Made by a program: the position numbers and the translations under genes. A stretch of 32,873 nt of DNA from an uncultured Saprospiraceae bacterium. Lineage in GTDB: Bacteria; Bacteroidota; Bacteroidia; Chitinophagales; Saprospiraceae. Location: NCBI GenBank assembly GCA_937942435.1, contig CALDEM010000058.1:1-32873 (forward strand). Direction: 5' to 3'. Shown piece by piece: positions 25,501 to 32,873 of the stretch. Each line of letters starts with the position of its first letter. Within the stretch, counting starts at the first letter, position 1. The notes beneath the pieces are model-generated. The model did no database searches. It was not told the origin of the DNA and worked only from the letters and a program-made list of their open reading frames with translations.

Positions 25501-28500
25501 ACTTTCCGGGAGAAGTAGGAGACCCATGGTATACAAAAGAGTATCGACCATTCATTGAGTTACTCGATGTAGATGGACTAATTAGAGCTCCATTAGCATA
25601 TTGCGCGGGTGCTAATGTAAGCGTCAATGGCGTGAACTTTCCCATACAATCTGTGGGCAATGAAAATATGTTTTGTTCTCCTGTTCCAGGATATTCGGAT
25701 GATATCTGTGGTGTAGATTCTACAGATACTGGTAAGATAATTTTCAATTTAAAAGATAGTGGTGCACCAGCGATTGGTGTCGGGTTAGGTAACTGCGATA
25801 CACTAAGATTAAGTTATAATCTTTGTATGGTGTGTCCTGCGGAGATTGAAGGTGTTCTTGATTATGAGTTGGTATATGATTGGACTTATTATAATGAACT
25901 ATCACATCAAGCATCTGATAGAGATTATAGATGTAACATTAATACCGCAGTTCAAGAAACCAATAGTATATGTGATGAGCTAGGACTTCCACAATCAACA
26001 TACTACTTTGAAGAACTCGGATTTGGAGACACTCTTTTTACAAAGTTTGACAGAACATCTCAAGTATTTTTGTTAAACGATGATAGAGATCCTCTTATCC
26101 CTGTTACTACTAATAATCTTGGTAGTGTGCTTGTTGCATCGGGTACACCAGCTGTGTCTGAAGAACTTCAAGCTATAAGTATATGTAATCCAGATCCAGA
26201 TGATAATGCGACAGGTATAATAGGGTCGGTGAGAGTGCCGGCTGCGGTAGAGCTAATAGATGTATATGCAGATCCTGCCAAGACTATGAGCTTGCCTGTC
26301 AATCTAATTTCTGACGATGGAGTTTTCAAATCTTTCAGTATAGAGTTACCTGTGGACTCATTGTTAGCAGGAGGTGCATGTGATACTGTATATGTAGGTA
26401 CCACATTGTTATTTTGTCCACCACCTGATGCACCTGCACCTACGATATGTGTAGGCGCGACATCTGGCTGTTCACCTATTGAAATAAAAACAGTGTTGTC
26501 AGCTTCAGAAGGCTGTGGAGGCTCAGAGACTTGTTATTCTTATATCTACGGAGAAGTAGGGATACAAACGGAGTTTTTTGATACACCCAATCCAGCTGTA
26601 CCACGACTATGTGATACCTCGACATTCAGCATTCTAATTAAGAATGTAAAAGAATTAACCCTTCTAAATGTAACGCCCACATTTGATTTGCCCAATGGGC
26701 TTCAAGCGATTAGCGGTACTTGGGAGGTTGCATATCCTGGAGGGCCTACTACATTTGGTGCTTGGACACCTTTAACTGATCCTGATAGCTTAGCAGGTAA
26801 CGATTATATCTATCCCGATCCATTCGTATGGAATAGTCATATTGCAAGCTTTGGTTTAGAAGGTGTCAGTGCCGCTAACTCAGTAGCAGATAGTAATAAG
26901 GTAGCTTTTAGATTTAAAGCTATAACACTTTGTGATGAGTTTTTATCAGGATCTACAATGTCTACTGAGACGACGGCTTCTGATCCATGTGTCGATGGCA
27001 ACATATCTACAGGAAGAGTAGAGAGTCCGTCTATAAAAATCGAAGGTGCACTACCTGAAGATTTTGCGCAACTCATTTTAGTGGCTGCTCCAGAGGATAT
27101 CAATTGTGAAGGTACAGTCAATACATTTGGTGTGACTGCTCTCAATACTGGAAATAAATCCACGAGTGACAGTGTGATCACATGTGTAACTATACCAGCA
27201 GAACTTATGTATGAGTCTGGATCTATTAGCTTTACCAATCCAGCTAGTTTTGTACCGACTAATATAATAGAGACCGTAGTAGGTAGTGAATTAGAACTTT
27301 GTTTTAATGCTCCTTCACTAGGACCTTCGCAGGCATTTAGTTTTCAATTTGCAGCAGCTATGGATACAGCAGCGATGTGCGGATCGATCGAGCTAAGAAC
27401 GGATATAAAAAGTTTTGTTCAAGACGTATCGTGCGAACCAGGACCACCTTCTATGTGTGGGATATTTGTACAAAACAGTATAATACCTGTGGTCAGAGTG
27501 GATCTGCATCCACCATTTATAACTGAGGACTTAGAAGTTTTTTCCGATTGCCCAATGGGTGATGGAGAGATGACTCTCTATTATGAATATACAATTAATC
27601 ACAATGGCCCAGACGCTATAGATCAGATGTACACTGTCAATTTTTATAAAGATATAGATGGAGATCTATCTGCTAACAATCTGATTGATCAGCTTCTGGG
27701 TTCAACAACTGAGATGTTCTCAGTGATGGATGGAGAGTCGATTACAGTTTCAGGAGAAGTATCTGTGATGGAGAGTATGTCTTGTCCTATCATTTTTGAA
27801 GTGGTTTATGAGACAGATTGTGTTTGTGATTCAGATGACCAGTACTTTGGCGAAATTCCTTTTAAAGGATTAAGAGCATACGATGAGCCGTTATCACTTT
27901 GTGTAGGTGATTGTCTAGATATAGAAGTGTGTGATTTTGTAAGTGTTAACGCCGATTCTATCCCGTCATCAACTGGTGTGCCTTATTTGTTGACAATTGA
28001 TTGGGTGGGATTAAACAAATACACTTTACCAACTCCAAGTGGTAACAATGCAGATTCTATTACTTATGAATCCATGACTGATAATTCAATTGGCAATGGA
28101 GATAATAATGTTCTTTTTTCTGAACCATCATTTTCGGATCAGAACGCTTATCTAGTAGCTGAGTTTCCATACCCTGTCAATGTATCCTCATTGTTCATAG
28201 GAGGAGGAAATATTTCAGGTTGGGGAAATGTCATACATGTCTATAGAAACACTTCTTATATATTAGAATATTCAAGTGATGGTTTAAATTGGAATGACTC
28301 TGGTATGATTTTTACTGGACCTGATGGAGCCTTTGTACAAGAGGAGGTTCTGCCTAATCCTATAATTGCGCAATATTGGAGGATGAGTAGTCGTAATGCT
28401 CCAGTTAATTGGGCTACATCAGAATTTAGGTTAGAAGGGCCTGCTATACCTTTTAGTGGTACGCCGCCAGTCTCTCGACTAGGCAATACAGTTACAATTT

Positions 28501-31500
28501 GTATACCAAGTGATGTTGGTGTTGATGCACCGTGGGAGGTAGAGTTTACCACTGGCGTAGGCGGTTGCGAGCTAACTGAAATTTTGGAAATCTATAATAT
28601 AGGTGATTTTGAAGTTGACCTCGGGCCTGATATAACAGTTTGTCAAGGGGAGTGTATTGATTTAGAAGCTGTCATACCTGAAGGTGCAGAGTCTGGAGCC
28701 ATCATAACTTGGACACCTTCTTTATACTTAAGTGATACAACCTCTTTGGAAGTTGAAGCATGCGTAGAAGAAGACATGGAGTATATAGTTGAGATTGTAT
28801 TTCCAGGTGGATGTATCAAGAGTGATACCATCCATGTCTTTCATACTCCTGTTGTTCCAGATCCAGGGTTAGTAGATGATAAAGAAGTGTGTTACCATAA
28901 TGGAATGGGGGAGATTGTAGCAGACCCTGGTTTTGACCGTTATGAGCTTTATCAATTGATCGGCGGCACACCCGTTTTAATTGAAGTCTCTACTACTTCA
29001 AATATTTTTAGCGTAGTAGATGCAACGGATTATATAATTAGAACTTATACAGATGGTGTTCTGTGTCCGGAAGAGTCTACCGCTATTAATGTTTCATTTG
29101 AACATTGTGTAGACTTGGCACTCAAAAAAGAGTTTTTGGGTCCAGTTGGTGGAGCACCAAAGATTGGCGATGATATAACTTATAATATTACAGTTTATAA
29201 TCAAGGAGGTCAACCTATAGATTCTATAGAAGTGAGTGATTACATCCCATTAGGATTAACACTTTCTACTGCGGAGACAGATTGGGCTCCATTGGGTGCT
29301 GGTCCTGGGTCAACGATTACGACAGAGCTATCTCCTGCGGTTGGGTTTTTAGATCCAGGTGATTCTATAGAAGTAGAACTTATCCTAACGGTTTTAGCGG
29401 CAGCTGATGTCACTAATACGATAAATTATGCTGAGATATCAGACGTGGTCAGTGATGATGGTATCAATGTGAGTAACGAAGATGTCGATAGCACGCCAGA
29501 TCAAGATGTCACTAATGACGCTGGAGGTAATCCTGATGGATCTTCAGACGATGTTGTAGGAGGAGATGGAAGTGGAGCACCACTTGATGATGTGGCTGCA
29601 ACCGATGAAGATGATCAAGATCCGGCTACTTTGAGGATATTTGACCTTGCTTTTGTAAAATCCGTTGACCCGGCGAGTATACCAGCGAGTGGTATGTTTT
29701 CTAATGGAGATACGATCACTTATTTTATGACGGTTTACAACCAAGGTAATATTGATGCAAACGACGTAGTAATTAGAGATATTTATCCGTGTGGATTTAA
29801 TTTTATTGCGGGAGACAATCCTGGGTGGACTCCATCAACGCCATTTGGGATGTCGCAAGCATATACAGAATATACAATCGCAAATGTTACGGCAGGTACG
29901 ACCGTTCAAGTGCCAGTGACTTTTTATATAAAAACTAATGCAGAGGTGGCAGCCGATTGCATGCCAGGAGATATTCCATATCGTAATTACGGCACTATCC
30001 AATCTGCGCTGGACGACAATGATAATCCGAGTAACGATATAGATTCTGATCCCGGATCTAATACTATGGAAGAACTCGGTACGATACCTAATACATCAGA
30101 TGACAATGATTTGGATAGTACAGGAGATACGGATACAGGTAGTCAGGATGATCATGATCCTGCCAATATCGACATATTTGATTTGGCGTTGACCAAAGTG
30201 CTTAATCCTGACAACAACCCTTATAGATTAGGTGATACGGCCACATTTGAAATATGTATATTTAATCAAGCCAATGTTGTAACCGATTCTGTAAATATAA
30301 TCGACCGCATACCGAGTGGTTATGCTTTCGCAAATAGTAATCTTTCTGCAGGTTGGACTTTTGACGGGACAAATGCATTTTATGGATTTCATGGAAGTGA
30401 TTTGCCAGGAGGCACTTTAGACTTTTTAGAATCAGCATGTAAGACGATTGATTTAATCGTACTAGATGCGATGGGCGATCCTGATAATTATATTAATGTC
30501 TCAGAGATAGTCAGTGCCCGAACAATGGTCAGTGATGGTATGGGAGGAACTGTGACTTCTATAGTAACCTCAGATAATGACAGTCAGTTTGATGTCATAG
30601 CAGGTAATGATCCTGGCGGTGTCGTTAATTCAAATACTGATAATACGATCTTAGATGAAAACGGTGATGAAGATGATGCTGATCCCGCTACAATTGAAAT
30701 ATTTGATTTGGCTTTAGTTAAAATCTTAAATGCAGGAACTCCTACTCCTATAGTTCCGGGTGGCCAAGTGATATTTGATTTGATAGTTTATAATCAAGGT
30801 ACGCTGACAGCATATGACATACAGTTGAATGACTACATCCCGAATGGGTTAGAATTAGATGATGCTACATGGAGTAGTGTTGTAGATACGGCACAGTTGG
30901 TTACAACTATAGATAGTGTATCAGTGGGTGATAGCGCTATAGTACAGATCATCTTCAATGTCAATGATGACTTTATGGAAACGTCGATTACCAACAACGC
31001 TGAGATTGATTTTGCAACTGCAGTAGATGATAGTGGAGTTAACACTCCTGATTATGATAGTGAGGTGAGTAGCGAAGATGGCACAATGCCTGATGGAGAC
31101 GATAATGACATAGATGAGATAAATGGAGATGATGATTATGATCCTGAGACCATTATTATCGAACAAGAGTTTGACTTAGCCCTCGTAAAAAAACTGAATG
31201 ATGTTGGTCCATTTTTGCCTGGAGATACTGTCACATTTAGCATAACAATTTATAATCAAGGTACTTTAGATGCAACTGATGTAGTTATAGAAGATTATGT
31301 TCCGACCGATATGGCTTTAGCTGATCCTGACTGGGCTTCTTCAACTTATTTGGTAGGAGATATAGATGCTCATGATTCAGTGACCGTTGATATAGACTTG
31401 CGGATCTCTTCTTCCTTTATGGGGTCGATGATTACTAACAATGCAGAAATTATAGAAGCGTCTAATGCTTTAGATCAAGATGATGAGGATAGTAACCTGT

Positions 31501-32873
31501 CCATAATTAATGGCGCTCCAGATGATACATCTGAAGTAGGAACTGACGATGATGTCGACGATGAGGCAGATGATACGCCTGGTACTATGGATACAGCAGG
31601 CGATGCAGATGATTATGACCCAGAGCAGATTATGGTTACCCAAATATTTGATTTAGCACTTATCAAAACGCTCAATCCAAGTACAACCTTACCTATCCTT
31701 CCTGGTGGCCTAGTAACCTTTGACATTTATGTTGAGAATCAAGGAACCCTAGATGCCTATGATGTTCAAGTAAGTGATTATGTGCCATCTGGGCTTTTAT
31801 TAGACGATCTCACTTGGACTGATGTAGGAGGTCAAGCGAATATGATAAATCCTATTCCATTTATTCCAGTTAATGGAGACACTACGGTCAGTATAACATT
31901 TATGGTATCACCAAGTTTTATGGATACATCCATTACAAACAATGCTGAGATTGAGTTTGCAACTTTAACACCGGGTGGAGTTGATGTTGCAATGGATGAA
32001 GATAGTACCCCAAGTGATCAAGATGGTAGCAGCCCTGATGATGATGACAACGATACTTCTGAGACGAATGGCGATGATGACTATGACCCTGAAGTTATAA
32101 TGATCACTCAAGATTTTGACTTAGCAATTAGAAAAAGATTGGCAGAGCCGGGACCTTTTGTCCCGGGTGATACGGTAACTTTTACAATTGAAGTATTTAA
32201 TCAAGGTACGTTAGATGCTAATGATGTTGTTGTCACAGATTATGTGCCAAGCAATATGGTAAATGTAGACCCTGATTGGACAGGAGATACATACGCTTTA
32301 GGAACTTTATTAGCTGGTGATACTACAAGCGTCGATATTGATCTGCAGATCTCCTCGAGTTTTATGGATACAGTATTGACTAACAATGCTGAGATCACTG
32401 GAGCAGACAATGCACTTGGTTATGAAGATGAAGATGGAGCAATATCAGATATAGATGGCGCAGTAGATGATACGTCAGAAGTAGGGACAGATGATGACAT
32501 CGATGACGAAGCAGATGGTACAGAAGGAACAATGGATAATGGTAGTGATGTTGATGATCTGGATCCAGTACAGTTTGCTGTAGAACAAGAGTTTGACCTG
32601 GCAATTAGAAAAGTGTTAGCGGAGCCAGGCCCATTTGTGCCGGGCGATACGGTAACTTTTACAATTACAGTATACAATCAAGGGACACTCGATGCGACTG
32701 ATGTAGTGGTTACTGACTATGTGCCAAGTAACATGACAAACGTAGATCCAGATTGGACTGGGGATACTTATATGATAGGTGACGTGGCTTCTGGTGCAAA
32801 CGCTTCAGTAGACATTGACTTAGCGATATCCCCAAGCTTCATGGATACCGTATTGACTAACAATGCAGAGATC
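22530..32873 (+). CDS. Giant secreted modular surface protein with DUF11 repeats (partial, runs off the window)
   Basis: A single frame stays open for 3448 codons from the ATG at 22530 to the window end, which falls on a codon boundary. An in-frame TGA at 22470 fixes the start. A signal peptide ends near residue 39 (LLSYEAHGQC). Residues 40-1815 are beta-rich, with many cysteines and repeated 'DS...V' adhesin-like modules. An F5/8C-like domain (about 1835-1971) shows 'ILEYSSDGLNWNDSG' and 'RMSSRNAPVNWATSEFRLEG'. A PKD/Ig-like domain (about 2030-2107) starts 'VDLGPDITVCQGECIDL', and another Ig-like unit follows. From residue 2194 there are seven DUF11 repeats and a partial eighth. It is probably a cell-surface adhesin or filament subunit exported by the type IX system; the sorting domain would lie beyond the window. 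No catalytic motif was seen. Confidence 0.93.
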   Translation, partial: MMSLDALFYCHYKFLSLLKKFTASLIFLCLCLLSYEAHGQCADIDIVDLRGVAGFPQLDDISICGDADTLSFIVFTGDPGIVRGFSLELTLPDGIEYAGWEFTKHGGTNISNSDPSVTCPEFVVSGFEGDSLIIANIGVRSNCNVDVNELLNINFEYDFTFIDTSNVVYQCAGNYTPAVEYNSAVNVPVLNILSPFTPAEAVIESVGEEYCQTVRISQDGLNTYLDSFTFTMEGLDLSGDLILSSVAANGIPVTDFVYDSMTMNTVMNIDGAYFGGNALPNPADDRMNTNEIISMEMCFRVDNCPSVSDFPYKYVAQYGCDDQVCQLTSKTTFLRIRPTGSLKPIATADLNSGGIEICGAPGTVTIALKNPNTDTDQNAYTDLSIGFQTCDKPNLDVVGVTVNGVSLPNDMYQWVGDDINIDFSTNVNATIGLTDHDMDGYYDDLVGGDSINAVVEIAVTCGIGDECALIQCDAVQFYVEAKTNCGNTFRDFPAPEDFNLLYGPESVSNPTEAEFGTTTIFGYDFGTYSNDGAPLAGTGPSSQVVEFCYTTEKENIQDCPAGADNRLEVVFTGHQRFIQDIEFVPGSAMISVDGGMTYAPAAGVPTLDSIDLTTAKLTINDGSLNSSVCYKYEIEMDSCLCSPVGYFIGAQRVVSSCSDCAGGCDLLLACRDVTFRADPHCSGCTCLMQNRHVRTERANLGYVDKEMTVKHTRQSLIDSGGAIDLTRFIAGDTLLHEDYFVIKSQQALENMNSWYIRWRFLGIDGSWASNGGLDLSLDGKNSILDEFSISHVGGGGVRTDIDLGVLSNCQTDNVTELGGVWNYFKDAPYTGGISNIDSRSSRNSSVDHADNNFTGMYLWNYDKVEACGGTGASHGGDDCLDQMLSEYSFAVGDTIHFRWHAPLIKNPRREALKKVGLEPPAVNVAQISPIISMYQHDPIAGDRGYCRSFVGNSCVETGIIQLDCPGELKAKTVMDLNDCGGTVTHEFVVDDFPGEVGDPWYTKEYRPFIELLDVDGLIRAPLAYCAGANVSVNGVNFPIQSVGNENMFCSPVPGYSDDICGVDSTDTGKIIFNLKDSGAPAIGVGLGNCDTLRLSYNLCMVCPAEIEGVLDYELVYDWTYYNELSHQASDRDYRCNINTAVQETNSICDELGLPQSTYYFEELGFGDTLFTKFDRTSQVFLLNDDRDPLIPVTTNNLGSVLVASGTPAVSEELQAISICNPDPDDNATGIIGSVRVPAAVELIDVYADPAKTMSLPVNLISDDGVFKSFSIELPVDSLLAGGACDTVYVGTTLLFCPPPDAPAPTICVGATSGCSPIEIKTVLSASEGCGGSETCYSYIYGEVGIQTEFFDTPNPAVPRLCDTSTFSILIKNVKELTLLNVTPTFDLPNGLQAISGTWEVAYPGGPTTFGAWTPLTDPDSLAGNDYIYPDPFVWNSHIASFGLEGVSAANSVADSNKVAFRFKAITLCDEFLSGSTMSTETTASDPCVDGNISTGRVESPSIKIEGALPEDFAQLILVAAPEDINCEGTVNTFGVTALNTGNKSTSDSVITCVTIPAELMYESGSISFTNPASFVPTNIIETVVGSELELCFNAPSLGPSQAFSFQFAAAMDTAAMCGSIELRTDIKSFVQDVSCEPGPPSMCGIFVQNSIIPVVRVDLHPPFITEDLEVFSDCPMGDGEMTLYYEYTINHNGPDAIDQMYTVNFYKDIDGDLSANNLIDQLLGSTTEMFSVMDGESITVSGEVSVMESMSCPIIFEVVYETDCVCDSDDQYFGEIPFKGLRAYDEPLSLCVGDCLDIEVCDFVSVNADSIPSSTGVPYLLTIDWVGLNKYTLPTPSGNNADSITYESMTDNSIGNGDNNVLFSEPSFSDQNAYLVAEFPYPVNVSSLFIGGGNISGWGNVIHVYRNTSYILEYSSDGLNWNDSGMIFTGPDGAFVQEEVLPNPIIAQYWRMSSRNAPVNWATSEFRLEGPAIPFSGTPPVSRLGNTVTICIPSDVGVDAPWEVEFTTGVGGCELTEILEIYNIGDFEVDLGPDITVCQGECIDLEAVIPEGAESGAIITWTPSLYLSDTTSLEVEACVEEDMEYIVEIVFPGGCIKSDTIHVFHTPVVPDPGLVDDKEVCYHNGMGEIVADPGFDRYELYQLIGGTPVLIEVSTTSNIFSVVDATDYIIRTYTDGVLCPEESTAINVSFEHCVDLALKKEFLGPVGGAPKIGDDITYNITVYNQGGQPIDSIEVSDYIPLGLTLSTAETDWAPLGAGPGSTITTELSPAVGFLDPGDSIEVELILTVLAAADVTNTINYAEISDVVSDDGINVSNEDVDSTPDQDVTNDAGGNPDGSSDDVVGGDGSGAPLDDVAATDEDDQDPATLRIFDLAFVKSVDPASIPASGMFSNGDTITYFMTVYNQGNIDANDVVIRDIYPCGFNFIAGDNPGWTPSTPFGMSQAYTEYTIANVTAGTTVQVPVTFYIKTNAEVAADCMPGDIPYRNYGTIQSALDDNDNPSNDIDSDPGSNTMEELGTIPNTSDDNDLDSTGDTDTGSQDDHDPANIDIFDLALTKVLNPDNNPYRLGDTATFEICIFNQANVVTDSVNIIDRIPSGYAFANSNLSAGWTFDGTNAFYGFHGSDLPGGTLDFLESACKTIDLIVLDAMGDPDNYINVSEIVSARTMVSDGMGGTVTSIVTSDNDSQFDVIAGNDPGGVVNSNTDNTILDENGDEDDADPATIEIFDLALVKILNAGTPTPIVPGGQVIFDLIVYNQGTLTAYDIQLNDYIPNGLELDDATWSSVVDTAQLVTTIDSVSVGDSAIVQIIFNVNDDFMETSITNNAEIDFATAVDDSGVNTPDYDSEVSSEDGTMPDGDDNDIDEINGDDDYDPETIIIEQEFDLALVKKLNDVGPFLPGDTVTFSITIYNQGTLDATDVVIEDYVPTDMALADPDWASSTYLVGDIDAHDSVTVDIDLRISSSFMGSMITNNAEIIEASNALDQDDEDSNLSIINGAPDDTSEVGTDDDVDDEADDTPGTMDTAGDADDYDPEQIMVTQIFDLALIKTLNPSTTLPILPGGLVTFDIYVENQGTLDAYDVQVSDYVPSGLLLDDLTWTDVGGQANMINPIPFIPVNGDTTVSITFMVSPSFMDTSITNNAEIEFATLTPGGVDVAMDEDSTPSDQDGSSPDDDDNDTSETNGDDDYDPEVIMITQDFDLAIRKRLAEPGPFVPGDTVTFTIEVFNQGTLDANDVVVTDYVPSNMVNVDPDWTGDTYALGTLLAGDTTSVDIDLQISSSFMDTVLTNNAEITGADNALGYEDEDGAISDIDGAVDDTSEVGTDDDIDDEADGTEGTMDNGSDVDDLDPVQFAVEQEFDLAIRKVLAEPGPFVPGDTVTFTITVYNQGTLDATDVVVTDYVPSNMTNVDPDWTGDTYMIGDVASGANASVDIDLAISPSFMDTVLTNNAEI
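29109..32873 (+). repeat. Array of eight DUF11 repeats with acidic Asp-Pro linkers
   Basis: Units begin at about 29109, 29637, 30174, 30699, 31167, 31644, 32112 and 32589, each near 'FDLA(L/I).K'. The body reads 'PGDTVTF.I.VYNQGTLDA.DV', then '(D/N)Y(V/I)P', and closes with 'TNNAEI'. The first three units are 175-179 codons long; later ones alternate 156 and 159. Units 4 and 6 form type A (PGG start, 'L.LDD.TW'). Units 5, 7 and 8 form type B ('GPF(L/V)PGDTVTF', 'DPDW'). Distances 4 to 6 and 5 to 7 are both exactly 945 nt. Every completed linker is Asp/Glu-rich and ends in Asp-Pro before a short hydrophobic strand. Confidence 0.9.

Noticed and set aside
22697..32677. Numerous minus-strand open frames of 60-130 codons across the last 10 kb
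   Set aside because: They lie antisense to one continuous plus-strand frame with clear domains. They are low-complexity Ser/Thr/Pro-rich shadows of its codon pattern, without start context or recognisable motifs.
29109..32873. Regular repeats that might suggest a CRISPR array
   Set aside because: The period is 468-537 nt, the repeats are coding and diverged at the DNA level, and there are no short identical repeats with unique spacers.

Overview
The window looks like chromosomal DNA of a free-living, probably marine, member of the Bacteroidota, perhaps of the Saprospiria (lineage by inference only). The evidence is AT-rich coding sequence, A-rich leaders without Shine-Dalgarno boxes, a 7TM-DISM histidine kinase paired with a LytTR response regulator, very large modular secreted proteins, a DUF5916 remnant, a CarboxypepD_reg-like remnant and one TAnnTTTG-type promoter. 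No RNA genes, CRISPR array, insertion sequence or phage gene was seen.

Region 1 (1-1151): a small membrane protein on the minus strand, and a lipoprotein with an NTF2/SnoaL-like fold on the plus strand. Region 2 (1408-11327): an overlapping histidine kinase/LytTR regulator pair, a spacer with three direct repeats at an exact 21-nt period, two tandem HTH-only LuxR/GerE-type mini-regulators, then a 1910-residue secreted multidomain protein closed by a perfect 17-bp hairpin terminator. This order suggests a signalling-to-surface-protein locus. Region 3 (11531-12340, minus strand): a decayed patch. It holds an NTF2-like gene whose signal-peptide region is cut by TGA, and a C-terminal fragment of a DUF5916-type protein with an in-frame TGA.

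Region 4 (12582-21357, plus strand): a catabolic or uptake cluster. It has a spinster-type MFS transporter, a class C beta-lactamase-like serine hydrolase, a small cupin, an atypical SDR protein, a broken CarboxypepD_reg-like gene (octanucleotide tandem repeat plus stop), a sialate O-acetylesterase-like lipoprotein and an S9 prolyl-oligopeptidase-family peptidase. A TspO-like membrane protein (21362-22132, minus) converges on it.

Region 5 (22530 to the window end): one uninterrupted reading frame of at least 3448 codons encoding a giant secreted protein that runs off the window. It has a signal peptide, a long Cys-containing beta-rich region, an F5/8C-like domain, PKD/Ig-like domains, then seven complete DUF11 repeats and the start of an eighth, separated by acidic linkers that each end in Asp-Pro. 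The later repeats form a two-unit (A-B) higher-order repeat with an exact 945-nt period.

The points most worth a second look are the kinase/LytTR/mini-LuxR/secreted-protein cassette with its 21-nt repeats, the A-B repeat structure of the giant protein, and three independent gene lesions that can each be explained by a C-to-T change.
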